Shown piece after piece: positions 24,136 through 32,290 of a DNA stretch of 64,000 nt (positions are counted from its first letter, which is position 1; each line of letters begins with the position of its first letter). The DNA is taken from assembly GCA_964476585.1 (NCBI GenBank), contig CAYZBF010000003.1:43287-107286 (forward strand). Direction: 5' to 3'. A program made the translations under genes and the position numbers. The notes beneath the pieces were generated by a model. The model worked only from the letters and a program-made list of their open reading frames with translations. It had not been told where the DNA came from and made no database searches. Source of the stretch: CAYZBF01 sp964476585 (lineage in GTDB: Bacteria > Hydrothermota > UBA3072).

Positions 24136-25038
24136 TTGAAGATAAAGAACAATGATATGCTAAAACTCAAATCTGGCGAATTTGTGAAGGTACGTAGTGC
24201 AAGCGAAATAATTGCAACACTCGATGAAGACTACACTTTAGCAGGTCTACCATTTATGCCAGAAATGCTCCGATATTGTGGGAAAAAATTTAAAGTATTA
24301 AAGCCAATTCATAAGATGATTGTTGGGGGATGGGGATGGAGATATATTAAGAATACAGTGCTGCTTGAAGGAGTTTTGTGTACTGGCGAAGCACATGAAG
24401 GATGCCAAAGGATGTGCCCAGTGTTTTGGAAAGAAGCGTGGTTAAGGAGAGTAAATGGACTTGACAAAGGTTCAGCAATTCTCTCGAAGACGATTGATTC
24501 GATAGATGGAAAATTCCTGTGTCAATCAGCACATCTTAGTAAAGCGACCACGCAACTGCGCATGTCTTTTAAAGAATTTGTCAGGAAATATCTCAGTAGA
24601 TGCAGATTCAGAGAATGGTGGGTTACAAACCGAATCTATGCATCGGCACGCAGTCCTGCAATAAAAGTTAAAAAATTTTTAGGTCTTAAAAAATTTGATG
24701 CGTTGTATGGTTCGCTTAGAACAACCTCGACAGTTTCATTAAATTTACAACCTGGTGAACGTGTTGAAATCAAAAGCAAAGCGGAGATTGTGAAGACACT
24801 TGATTCAAGGGGAAAGAATCGAGGATTGAAATTTATGAATGAAATGCAGAAATATTGTGGCCGACAATTCCAAGTGATGAAGCGCGTTGAAAGGATCATA
24901 GATGAAAAGACTGGTAAAATGTATAAGCTAGCTAACACTGTTATGCTCAAGGATGTAGTTTGTGACGGCAGCAGTCATAAATTTTGGCCGCGAAACTGCA
25001 TATTACTCTGGCGAGAAATTTGGCTGAAAAGAGTTTAA
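24136..25038 (+). CDS. Protein with two copies of an unnamed FMPEM-YCG-W domain
   Basis: A 300-residue protein built from two copies of one domain of about 95 residues (about 10-100 and 200-300), joined by a basic linker. Both copies share GE-V---S--EI--TLD, then FM-EM--YCG--F-V, then NTV-L--V-C-G--H, and end W+E-WL+RV. Each copy starts like a small beta barrel and has conserved Cys and His. I have seen similar single domains beside surface-polysaccharide genes but know no function. Start TTG, chosen from AAGGGGAAGG upstream. Confidence 0.6.
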   Translation: MKIKNNDMLKLKSGEFVKVRSASEIIATLDEDYTLAGLPFMPEMLRYCGKKFKVLKPIHKMIVGGWGWRYIKNTVLLEGVLCTGEAHEGCQRMCPVFWKEAWLRRVNGLDKGSAILSKTIDSIDGKFLCQSAHLSKATTQLRMSFKEFVRKYLSRCRFREWWVTNRIYASARSPAIKVKKFLGLKKFDALYGSLRTTSTVSLNLQPGERVEIKSKAEIVKTLDSRGKNRGLKFMNEMQKYCGRQFQVMKRVERIIDEKTGKMYKLANTVMLKDVVCDGSSHKFWPRNCILLWREIWLKRV

Positions 25039-25158
25039 ATTTTTCTTGACTTTTGTTTTTCTTTTTTATATACATTAAGTAAGTAAATTAAAGTATATGT
25101 CAAATATGTGGGTATATGTATATGGCGTAAATGCGTATATGGGGTCAAATCTCGACAC

Positions 25159-25186
25159 TTGACAACAAGTATATTTTAGGTATTAT
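25159..25186 (+). promoter_or_regulatory. Promoter of element 1, leaderless geometry
   Basis: TTGACA (25159-25164, mostly in the left inverted repeat), a 16-nt spacer and TATTAT (25181-25186), with the ATG 6 nt after the -10 box. Transcription would start at the start codon. Confidence 0.6.
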
Positions 25187-25192
25187 TTCTTC

Positions 25193-26194
25193 ATGTCAAG
25201 ACCATTAAGAATTCAATTTCCAGGTGCACTCTATCTCATTACCTCTCGAGGTAATGAGAGAAGGAAAATTTTTATAGATGATGAGGATCGGAATAAGTTT
25301 CTCAAGTTACTTATAGTATCCTTAAAGACCTATCGAGTAGTTCTCAATGCATATATAATGATGGGGAATCATTTTCATCTTCTCATTCAAACCAAGAGAG
25401 CAAATCTTTCTGAATTTATGCGTCACTTCAATATATGTTATACCAGTTGGTTTAATTATCATCATAGTCGTTGTGGACATTTATATCAGGGCAGATATAA
25501 AGCCTTTTTAATTGCTGTTGATAGTTATCTCCTTGAGGTCTCACGTTATCTTCATTTAAATAGTGTAAGGATTCCAAAGTTACGTTCTAAGGGTTACGAG
25601 CAGCGTTGGCAATACTTACAGGGGTATCATTGGAGTAGTCTACCTGGTTATATAAACAAGGAAATGAGTAGTGATTTTGTTGATTATGACTTGATTCTTT
25701 CGATGGTAGGTGGGCGTCATCGTTATCGGAGTTTTGTGTTAGATGGTTTACAGCATGGTATAAGCAATCCATTTGAGGAATTAAAGAAAGGAGTAATCTT
25801 AGGCAGTGATGATTTTGTAGATAAGGTTAAGGAGGAGTATGTTGTTGATGGCTCACTGCGTGATCAGCCATCATATCGTGGGTTAATGATGGATGTACTT
25901 TTGCCTGAGGTCCTGATGAATTGTGTTGCTGATGCTTTAGCGGTTGATAAGCGTATATTCTCAGTCCGTTTTGGTAATGGAGTAGAGCGTGGTATTGTGA
26001 GTGAATTATTGTATCGTTACAGTGGTTTGACACAGCCTGAGATAGGTAAATTATTAGGTGGTATTGATCATTCTGCGGTGAGTAAATTGCGTTGTCGGTT
26101 AAAGCGAAAGATGGAACATGATAAGCAGGTCAAAGAGCAGTATACAAGCACGGAAGATAAGGTTAAAGAAATATTGTCAAGTGTCGAGATTTGA
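25193..26194 (+). CDS. REP-associated tyrosine transposase (Y1 family) with DnaA-like C-terminal HTH
   Basis: A 333-residue protein. The Y1 transposase domain (1-150) has the HUH motif in GNHFHLLIQ, GHLYQGRYKAFLI, and the tyrosine segment SRYLHLNSVR. The C-terminus (about 235-310) carries YRYSGLTQPEIGKLLGGIDH followed by SAVSKL, the pattern of the DnaA DNA-binding domain, known in some RAYTs. HUH enzymes cut single-stranded DNA through a Tyr. Intact, so possibly active. No Shine-Dalgarno site precedes the ATG. Confidence 0.85.
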   Translation: MSRPLRIQFPGALYLITSRGNERRKIFIDDEDRNKFLKLLIVSLKTYRVVLNAYIMMGNHFHLLIQTKRANLSEFMRHFNICYTSWFNYHHSRCGHLYQGRYKAFLIAVDSYLLEVSRYLHLNSVRIPKLRSKGYEQRWQYLQGYHWSSLPGYINKEMSSDFVDYDLILSMVGGRHRYRSFVLDGLQHGISNPFEELKKGVILGSDDFVDKVKEEYVVDGSLRDQPSYRGLMMDVLLPEVLMNCVADALAVDKRIFSVRFGNGVERGIVSELLYRYSGLTQPEIGKLLGGIDHSAVSKLRCRLKRKMEHDKQVKEQYTSTEDKVKEILSSVEI

Positions 26195-26271
26195 CCCAAT
26201 TGACCCCACTTGCTTTTGGTGTAATATATAAAGCATTATAATTAACATAAACAAAAAAGAGGGAAGAAAAA

Positions 26272-26688
26272 ATGAAAAAGATAAGAATTGCACTCGGCTC
26301 AAATGATGGAAAAAGAATTGTCCCAAGTCATATGGGTATGGCAGAGTATTTTTATATATACGACCTTTTTGAGGATGGAAAATCAAATTTTGTAGAAAAG
26401 AGAAAGAATACATCACCAAATGAAGAAGGGAAACATGGAATTGCTGAAAAAATGAAAGCATGTATGGAGATATTCAAAGATGCTGATGTTATCATAGGCA
26501 GAAGGACAAGTCCTAACTTCATAAAAATAGCTGCTAAGACTAAATTTCAGCCGGTGGTGATAGAAATTGATGAAATCTCAGAAATTATGAAAGAAGTGGT
26601 AAAATACTTTGGTAAAATTTATGACTTTATTGAGCAGAGGAAAACTGGCAATATACCAAAAGAGATACCTAAATTGGCGAAAGGGTAA
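26272..26688 (+). CDS. NifX/NifB-C-terminal-like (dinitrogenase Fe-Mo cofactor biosynthesis) family protein
   Basis: A 138-residue protein of the small NifX/VnfX/NafY-like fold (KIRIALGSNDGKRIVPSHMG at the front, DADVIIGRRTSPNFI in the middle). These proteins bind iron-sulfur or molybdenum-iron clusters, but stand-alone copies in anaerobes have no proven role; nothing suggests nitrogen fixation here. A ribosome binding site, GAGGGAAG, precedes the ATG. An attC-like palindrome lies 66 bp after the stop, so it may be a captured cassette. Confidence 0.7.
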   Translation: MKKIRIALGSNDGKRIVPSHMGMAEYFYIYDLFEDGKSNFVEKRKNTSPNEEGKHGIAEKMKACMEIFKDADVIIGRRTSPNFIKIAAKTKFQPVVIEIDEISEIMKEVVKYFGKIYDFIEQRKTGNIPKEIPKLAKG

Positions 26689-26754
26689 TTAAGATGATGA
26701 AAATCTTCTTTGCCCCCAACTCTGCGGTTGCTTCGCAACCTTGCCCTTCGGGTC

Positions 26755-26849
26755 ATATAACAGCCGGTATACGGCTTCAGACCTTGCAGGTCTTTCGCCC
26801 AAATTTGCTCCCTTCGGTCGCAATGTCGTATATGCTGGGAACGTTATAC
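26755..26849 (+). repeat. attC-like imperfect palindrome A
   Basis: The outer boxes are ATATAAC (26755-26761) and GTTATAC (26843-26849). Inner arms CAGCCGGTATACG and CGTATATGCTGGGA are partly complementary with unpaired bases on one arm, and the middle is rich in CTTCGG/CTTCGC mini-hairpins. Length 95 bp, in the range of integron attC sites. The 3' box fits GTTRRRY except at the fifth base. Confidence 0.5.
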
Positions 26850-27020
26850 GCAATTCAAAAAATATTTTTCTAAGAGGATAAAGAATGACAGGCTTTCAAA
26901 GGGGAATAAATTTGATTTTTTCCTTATTTATAAGGGGATAATATTGTGTTTTTTCCACTCCGTTCCAAAAACGAATTATTTATAAAATCTGTAAATTATT
27001 AAGTATTATGGCAGGGTATA

Positions 27021-27117
27021 GGGGACGCTGCTTGACATTGTGACATTTATCACTATAATAAATCCATAAGAATAGCAAGGGTTACATACATATAAAGGTG
27101 CATATCATCATGTGATG
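27021..27117 (+). mobile_element. Remnant of the left end of a RAYT element (element 2 type)
   Basis: Nearly identical to 29286-29373 of element 2: the terminal repeat, the promoter and the first transposase codons. The start codon is ATA instead of ATG and a 4-bp insertion shifts the frame, so it is dead. The stretch around it (26850-27229) holds no other feature I can support. Confidence 0.75.
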
Positions 27118-27229
27118 TAGGATGAATAGGACGGGGGTTGACCCTTATGAAATAGTTACACATTTCATTGGGCAGGCTTTTTGACTTTAAGCTGTTTACC
27201 TAAACCTAGGGTAGACTCAAGCTTTTTCC

Positions 27230-27257
27230 TTGACTTCTACACTATTTATAGTATAAA
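27230..27257 (+). promoter_or_regulatory. Promoter upstream of the metF remnant
   Basis: TTGACT (27230-27235), a 16-nt spacer and TATAAA (27252-27257), about 90 nt before the metF-like ATG. Confidence 0.5.
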
Positions 27258-27345
27258 ATGTTAAGTGGCATTGATAAGATATTAGATATTAAAAGCGATC
27301 TTTAATTCATAAAATATTAAAGAAGTTTAACCTGGAGTATATTCT

Positions 27346-27700
27346 ATGGAGAAAGATATAAAAAAATTAAGAAAAAAGATTGAAGCTGGAGTTTCTTTTA
27401 TCATAAACAAGCTGTTCTATAAAACGACTATTTTTACAGCTATATGGAGAAAACACACAGGATAGGAGTAAAGTGGTCCATTTCAGTCGGTATTATGACT
27501 ATTTTTAAGCAAATCTTGTATCTAAAATGATAGACCCGAGTGGTACTACTGTTTCTCCCGAACTAATTGCTATCATAGATAAATACGGAAATGATATTAC
27601 AGAAATGGAAAATCTGAAATAGGATATTCTGTGAATCAGATAAATGAGTTGAGAAATAACAGAGTGGACGGAATTCATCTTTATACAATAAATTATGACC
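27346..27700 (+). pseudogene. Decayed methylenetetrahydrofolate reductase (metF)
   Basis: Fragments in different frames match MetF in order: KDIKKLRKKIEAGVSFIINK then LF (family: LKxKVDAGADFIITQLF), ISVGIMTIFKQILYLK, GTTVSPELIAIIDKYGND, and NQINELRNNRVDGIHLYTIN (family: C-terminal NGVxGIHFYTLN). Stops and frameshifts separate them, and the first 160 or so residues plus other parts are missing. Clearly non-functional. Confidence 0.75.
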
Positions 27701-27750
27701 TTTTGTGTGAGAAAAGTTTTTTCCTGTTCAGGTTTGAGATAGTTCTTTAA

Positions 27751-28341
27751 ATGAGATATCTATTTCTTATTATAGTTCTTCTTTTTATGCCTATTACCTC
27801 AGTAGCTCATCCTCATGTGTTTATTGATAACAGGGTCTCGGTCCTTTTTAATGATAAAGGACTTGCAGGTTTTAAACTTGAATGGACTTTTGATGAAATG
27901 TTTAGCAGTACCATAATACAGGATTTTGACCTTAATTTAGATGGTAAGTTCAATGAGAAGGAAATTAAAAAGATGGAAAGTGTCACTTTTTCTAATCTCA
28001 AGAAGTATGATTGGTTCACTTATATAACAATAAATGGGAAGCAATTTAAAATAAAAGATATTAATGGATTTTATGCCGGTATTGATAGTGGAGTTGTTTT
28101 TTACGAATTTTTCCTTCCGTGCGAAGTGACTGCCGCTGAAAGGAATAGAGAAGTAAAAATAGCTATTTTCGACCCGACTTATTTTGTTCAGATCTTATGG
28201 GCATCGGAAAACCCCTTTTGCTTTAAAGATACTTCTAATATAATGTTAAGCTATGAAGTTTTCGAAGAAGAAGAAAATTCTTATTATTATGGACAGATAA
28301 TCCCTGAAGCCCTTAAAGTAAAATTCAGGAAGAAAGAATGA
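27751..28341 (+). CDS. DUF1007 family periplasmic protein
   Basis: A 196-residue exported protein with a signal peptide (MRYLFLIIVLLFMPITSVA) and the family opening HPHVFIDNRVSV; the His-rich start suggests metal binding. DUF1007 proteins are typically encoded with NicO/RcnA-type metal exporters, as here: the next gene overlaps by 4 bases. The likely role is delivery or sensing of a transition metal in the periplasm. Confidence 0.85.
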   Translation: MRYLFLIIVLLFMPITSVAHPHVFIDNRVSVLFNDKGLAGFKLEWTFDEMFSSTIIQDFDLNLDGKFNEKEIKKMESVTFSNLKKYDWFTYITINGKQFKIKDINGFYAGIDSGVVFYEFFLPCEVTAAERNREVKIAIFDPTYFVQILWASENPFCFKDTSNIMLSYEVFEEEENSYYYGQIIPEALKVKFRKKE

Positions 28342-29246
28342 GAAGATTCTTTATACTGATGGGTTTGTTTTTTGTCTTTACTTCAGTTTTAACGCAGAAC
28401 AATCCTTTTGTATCACAAAAGCAATCTAAGCTTGAAATAAAGGGAAAAAGAGAAGCAATTCGTTATCCAGGCTTTATGCAGAAATTCGTTAGAAAAATAG
28501 CACTTCTCCAACGGTCACTAAATAAACGACTCGCTGAGTTAACAAAGAAATTAAAAGAAACAGAATCAAAGAAAACACTCTTTATTATAATCTTTATTAC
28601 GTTTATTTATGGTGTAATTCATGCTCTTGGACCCGGACATGGGAAAACTCTAACTTTTTCATATTTTCTATCAAATAAAGTAAATATCAAAAAGGGAATA
28701 TTTGTGGGTTGCACAATAGGTTTCTTACATGCTTTTTCAGCGCTGGTTTTGGTGTTAATTTTATATTTTATTATTAAAAATTCCACTTTGCAAAACGTAG
28801 AAAGCATGAGTAGAGTGATGAAAATGATCAGCTATTGCTTAATAGCCCTTATAGGTTTGTTTTTGATAGTAAAAAATGTATTTAATATTAAGAGAAAAAG
28901 AGTAATTGAAGAGAAAGAGACTGGCTCTCTTAAGAGTACAAAAAGTATAATTCCTTTTTCCTTTGCAGTGGGATTAATCCCCTGCACGGGAGTTACGATA
29001 GTACTGCTTTTTTCATTATCCTTAGGGGTTTTAAAAATCGGAATAATTTCTACAATTTCAATGGCTTTAGGTATGGCAACTACAATTTCTCTTATTGGTA
29101 TTTTCACTATATTTACCAAAGAGAATGTTATTAAGCTTCTTTCAAGAAAAAGTAAAATAGGGTTAGTTCTTCAGAAGGGTCTCTCTATAGTAGGAGGATG
29201 TTTGATTTTTTCTCTTGGAATACTTTTATTTCTGGGAGTTCTTTAA
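28338..29246 (+). CDS. NicO/RcnA-type nickel-cobalt (transition metal) exporter
   Basis: A 302-residue membrane protein. After an N-terminal segment it has six to seven helices with the family motif HALGPGHGKT near residue 96 and IGFLHAFSA near 130; these conserved histidines line the metal route. GLIPCTGVTIVLLFSLSLG lies near 215. No long cytoplasmic His loop is present, so the metal cannot be named. Coupled to DUF1007. Confidence 0.85.
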   Translation: MRRFFILMGLFFVFTSVLTQNNPFVSQKQSKLEIKGKREAIRYPGFMQKFVRKIALLQRSLNKRLAELTKKLKETESKKTLFIIIFITFIYGVIHALGPGHGKTLTFSYFLSNKVNIKKGIFVGCTIGFLHAFSALVLVLILYFIIKNSTLQNVESMSRVMKMISYCLIALIGLFLIVKNVFNIKRKRVIEEKETGSLKSTKSIIPFSFAVGLIPCTGVTIVLLFSLSLGVLKIGIISTISMALGMATTISLIGIFTIFTKENVIKLLSRKSKIGLVLQKGLSIVGGCLIFSLGILLFLGVL

Positions 29247-29249
29247 TTG

Positions 29250-29299
29250 ATTAAGGGTTTGGGGACGCTGCTTGATTAAGGGTTTGGGGACGCTGCTTG
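29250..29299 (+). repeat. Two tandem 25-bp copies of the RAYT element 2 end
   Basis: The unit ATTAAGGGTTTGGGGACGCT plus GCTTG occurs at 29250-29274 and 29275-29299. The second copy merges into the element's left inverted repeat. A doubled end may come from repeated insertion or slippage. Confidence 0.85.
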
Positions 29300-29324
29300 A
29301 CTCTGTGACATTTATTATTATAAT
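29297..29324 (+). promoter_or_regulatory. Promoter of element 2, leaderless geometry
   Basis: TTGACT (29297-29302), a 16-nt spacer and TATAAT (29319-29324), with the ATG 6 nt later. This is the same geometry as element 1. Confidence 0.65.
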
Positions 29325-29330
29325 AGGGCC

Positions 29331-30224
29331 ATGAGAATAGCAAGGGTTACATATAAAGGTGCATATCATCATGTGATGAACAGAGGTATATGGAATGAAG
29401 ATATATTTCCTGATGATAGTGCAAAGAAATATTTTTTGAGAGTTATAAAAGAGAAAACAAAAATTCTTAAGACTAAGTTATTTGCATATTGTATAATGGA
29501 CAATCACTATCATCTAATATTGCAGAACAGCTCGGGAAGATTATCAGAATTTATGAAACGTGTAAATGGTCAATATGGTATATATTACAGGAATAGGTAT
29601 GGTGGAAAGGGATACGTATTCCAGGGAAGATTTAAATCTACTTTAATACAAGAAGATAAATACTTAGCGGTAGTTATTGTGTATTTATTATTAAATCCTG
29701 CAAATGCTAGTATTGTTGAAGATCCGTATAAATACAAATGGTCAAGTATCCATGAATACTTCACTGGTAAGAATTCAGATATTATAGACAATAAATTTGT
29801 TGAAGCAATATATAGAAATAAAATGGAAATGAATAAACTCCTTAATGATTGGTTGGGTAATGATATAATGATAAGAAAGACAAGGATAGGTTATATTATT
29901 GGCGATGATGATTTTATAGTGGAAGCGCACAAGAGATATGACAGAAGGAAGATAAAAGGAGAAACAAAGAGGATGAGGATAGATGATTATATATTTGATA
30001 GTGCTCCTGAAGTAATAAAACGATTTGAAGAAGAAAAAGGTATTAAGATATCTACAATAGATGTAAACACAAAGAAAGAAAAAAAACTACGATCAGAATT
30101 ACTTGTAATATTAAAAGAAAAAGCAGGCTTAAAATACACAGAGATAATGAAATACCCAATATTCAAGTCTTTGAAATATTCTTCGTTAGGTCAAATATAC
30201 AAGAGGACTAAATCAGTGAATTAA
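29331..30224 (+). CDS. REP-associated tyrosine transposase (Y1 family)
   Basis: A 297-residue protein. Y1 motifs are HHVMNRG at the N-terminus, the HUH pair in MDNHYHLILQ, GKGYVFQGRFKSTLI, and a tyrosine segment VYLLLNPANA. The C-terminus (about 240-297) is basic and probably helix-turn-helix, without the DnaA-type signature of the element 1 enzyme. Both ends and the gene are intact. The two enzymes are distant relatives, so the elements entered separately. Confidence 0.85.
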   Translation: MRIARVTYKGAYHHVMNRGIWNEDIFPDDSAKKYFLRVIKEKTKILKTKLFAYCIMDNHYHLILQNSSGRLSEFMKRVNGQYGIYYRNRYGGKGYVFQGRFKSTLIQEDKYLAVVIVYLLLNPANASIVEDPYKYKWSSIHEYFTGKNSDIIDNKFVEAIYRNKMEMNKLLNDWLGNDIMIRKTRIGYIIGDDDFIVEAHKRYDRRKIKGETKRMRIDDYIFDSAPEVIKRFEEEKGIKISTIDVNTKKEKKLRSELLVILKEKAGLKYTEIMKYPIFKSLKYSSLGQIYKRTKSVN

Positions 30225-30283
30225 AGAGGAAAATCATAAAATGTCACAGAGTCAAGCAGCGTCCCTAATTAACCCTAAAACAC

Positions 30284-30311
30284 TTGACATAATAAATTTT
30301 TTGAATATAAT
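30284..30311 (+). promoter_or_regulatory. Promoter of the Fur-family gene
   Basis: TTGACA (30284-30289), a 16-nt spacer and TATAAT (30306-30311), both perfect consensus hexamers. Expected transcription start near 30318. Confidence 0.75.
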
Positions 30312-30314
30312 TAA

Positions 30315-30329
30315 GAATGAGTTTCAATT
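30315..30329. promoter_or_regulatory. Probable Fur-family operator 1 (7-1-7)
   Basis: GAATGAG-T-TTCAATT, an imperfect 7-1-7 inverted repeat over the expected transcription start of the regulator gene. It matches the perfect copy at 30783-30797 in sequence and spacing. Confidence 0.55.
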
Positions 30330-30335
30330 GCAGTT

Positions 30336-30761
30336 ATGAATACTGAAAAGGATATATTTAAAGAGTATTTAATGGAAAGGGGATTAAAATTTACACCTGA
30401 GCGAGACGCTATACTTGAAGAAGTATTCGGAAAACATGAACATTTCGATGTTGAAAAGCTGTATCAGAGGCTAAACAGTAAAGGCAAGCATATTTCTCGT
30501 GCTACTATTTACAGGACAATTCCAATACTTATTGATAGTGGTCTTGTGAGTGAGGCAATGCGCTTCATGGATCGAATTTACTATGAACATACCTACGGTC
30601 ACAAGCCTCATGAGCATATGGTCTGTACCAACTGCGGGAAGGTTATCGAATTCAACGATAAAAGGGTCGAAAAGATAATAGAAGAGATTACCAAAAATCA
30701 TGACTTTAAATCCACCGAACATAAATTTGAAATTAAAGGATTTTGCAAGGATTGTCAGTAA
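30336..30761 (+). CDS. Fur-family metal-dependent regulator (Fur/PerR/Zur type)
   Basis: A 141-residue Fur-family repressor. The N-terminal winged helix has RGLKFTPERDAIL and the recognition segment ISRATIYRTIPIL. The metal site shows HTYGHKPHEHMVC, and the structural zinc cysteines are CTNCGK and CKDC. It probably represses itself and the next gene through the two 7-1-7 sites and responds to iron, zinc, manganese or peroxide; the sequence alone does not decide which. Neighbours suggest metal control. Confidence 0.9.
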   Translation: MNTEKDIFKEYLMERGLKFTPERDAILEEVFGKHEHFDVEKLYQRLNSKGKHISRATIYRTIPILIDSGLVSEAMRFMDRIYYEHTYGHKPHEHMVCTNCGKVIEFNDKRVEKIIEEITKNHDFKSTEHKFEIKGFCKDCQ

Positions 30762-30782
30762 ATTTTTTTTATTAATAACTGC

Positions 30783-30797
30783 AATTGAGTCTCAATT
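30783..30797. promoter_or_regulatory. Probable Fur-family operator 2 (perfect 7-1-7)
   Basis: AATTGAG-T-CTCAATT, a perfect 15-bp 7-1-7 palindrome between the regulator and the barrel gene. It overlaps a possible -35 (TTGAGT, 30785-30790) with TAAATA 18 nt on. Confidence 0.6.
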
Positions 30798-30877
30798 AAA
30801 ATAATAGGTAAATATAAAGAATTAGTTATTGAACAAGTTATTGTCAGTTATTTTGTTTGAAGAAGGAAGGAGGTAAA

Positions 30878-31861
30878 ATGCATAGAAATTTTTTAACGAT
30901 GGTTACGATTATTGTTATAAGTATCTTGCCACTTGGAGGTGTTTTTGCTGAAGAGACTGTTGGTTGTCCCCATGATATCGGTAAAGGTAAGCTCAAAATC
31001 CGGAACAAAGTGTCATATATTCAAGCCACAAAATGCTACTCTGATGAAGTGTGGAAGGCACTCCATGGTAGTTCACCATACTCAATAGATCATAACAAAA
31101 TGGTAGATTTGCCTGAGGAATGGTACCAGAAAATAACCAATATAGGACTAGGATTAGAGTATGGAATCATTGATAGACTGAGTGTCGGAGTTTTTATCCC
31201 GTATGTGTTGAAGGACATGAAGAGACAAGTCTGGTCAAATGAAGAAAATGAACCTATTTGGAAGGAAGTAGAGGATAACGGTTTTCAAGATATGTGGTTT
31301 TCAGCTAAATACCTTGTATATTCAAAATCCCCTGGTTTGTTTGGTTTGGATTGGGAGGATGGTCTTTTCTTTGCCATTGGTTATAAACCTTTTATCAGTT
31401 CCGATGAGAAGATAAAAAATGGCATAGGAAGCGGAACAAATGATTTTAAATTTGTAGTTCTTTCTCATCCTCACTTTACTGAAAATTTCTTTCTCTGTAG
31501 TGATATCTGGTACCAATACAGAGGAAAAGTTAAAGCCATAGATGGTTTTAACAAATCAGAATGGGACATTGGAGATAAATTTGCATATCGTGCATTCTTC
31601 GGATACGAGTTCTATAACAACAGATTCGTTATAGTTGGAGGTCCACAGGGTTGGATTGCTGGTAGCAACAAAGACAGAAATGGAGAAGATGTTGAAGATA
31701 GTAAAACATATTCCCATGGGATAGTAGTAAAGTTCAGGTGGCAGCCATTTGGTAGTGAAGATGCAGGATCCATAGATCTTGGTGTGAGGATATCTTATGC
31801 AAATAAAACACCCCTTGCACCTGGTTTTGTACCAACTATTAGTGGTAGGATAAAATTCTGA
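30878..31861 (+). CDS. Predicted outer-membrane beta-barrel protein
   Basis: A 327-residue protein with a signal peptide (MHRNFLTMVTIIVISILPLG...VFA) and alternating beta strands ending in an aromatic-terminated strand (SGRIKF), typical of outer-membrane barrels. GLEYGIIDRLSVGVFIPYVL resembles transporter-like barrels of the MetA-pathway type. The start at 30878 is set by GGAAGGAGG. An operator upstream suggests Fur-family control and a role in metal uptake or efflux. Confidence 0.7.
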   Translation: MHRNFLTMVTIIVISILPLGGVFAEETVGCPHDIGKGKLKIRNKVSYIQATKCYSDEVWKALHGSSPYSIDHNKMVDLPEEWYQKITNIGLGLEYGIIDRLSVGVFIPYVLKDMKRQVWSNEENEPIWKEVEDNGFQDMWFSAKYLVYSKSPGLFGLDWEDGLFFAIGYKPFISSDEKIKNGIGSGTNDFKFVVLSHPHFTENFFLCSDIWYQYRGKVKAIDGFNKSEWDIGDKFAYRAFFGYEFYNNRFVIVGGPQGWIAGSNKDRNGEDVEDSKTYSHGIVVKFRWQPFGSEDAGSIDLGVRISYANKTPLAPGFVPTISGRIKF

Positions 31862-31880
31862 AAATATAATGTGGGATAAC

Positions 31881-32157
31881 ATATAACATAGGGGTAGATG
31901 GCTTTGCTACGCTCCATCTAAATTGATTTCAACAATCTAGTGATACTATGCATAATTATGAACAAATACATCACTATCTATATGCATATTCGTTGTTCCG
32001 TTCGTTCCTGGCAAGTTTCGCTTCATCAGAATTATTACTTTGGTACTCACCTTGCACACCTAGCGGTGATAAATCTCGTGCAGCTTTCGTTTCTTAATCA
32101 CTAAAATGGACGAAGTAATTGCTCTGACCGGGCTACCTTCGCGTATACACGTTATAT
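31881..32157 (+). repeat. Gene-free stretch with possible degenerate attC-like boxes
   Basis: ATATAAC at 31881 and GTTATAT at 32151 bracket 277 bp holding a small hairpin (TAGATGG/CCATCTA, about 31895-31920) and a GTATACACGTTATAT end like the other sites. The length and poor inner pairing make it a doubtful attC; it may be a decayed or composite one. No ORF here. Confidence 0.25.
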
Positions 32158-32224
32158 TACATTTCAATTTATATCATATATTCAAATTTTACTTCTTTTA
32201 AAGCTACTTATCTTGTAATAATTA

Positions 32225-32253
32225 TTGACTTTTTTAATTATCCCCCCTATATA
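32225..32253 (+). promoter_or_regulatory. Promoter of the lsrF-like operon
   Basis: TTGACT (32225-32230), a 17-nt spacer and TATATA (32248-32253). The leader of about 30 nt includes the ribosome binding site GGAGG before the ATG at 32291. Confidence 0.65.
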
Positions 32254-32290
32254 TAAGAATAAAGACTACAAAATAAAAGGAGGACAAGCT

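Larger units (their letters stand above)
25142..26197 (+). mobile_element. RAYT-type insertion element 1 with 24-bp terminal inverted repeats
   Basis: A transposase gene is framed by a perfect 24-bp inverted repeat (25142-25165 and 26174-26197). The left repeat ends in a TTGACA-containing sequence that supplies the -35 box, and the right repeat contains the transposase stop codon. Gene and ends are thus one compact unit of 1056 bp. No target duplication is evident, as expected for this enzyme class. Confidence 0.75.
29287..30265 (+). mobile_element. RAYT-type insertion element 2 with 27-bp terminal inverted repeats
   Basis: A perfect 27-bp inverted repeat (29287-29313 and 30239-30265) frames an intact transposase gene. 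The left repeat contains the -35 box. It inserted between the metal exporter and the Fur-family gene. A dead copy of its left end is at 27021. Confidence 0.8.
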
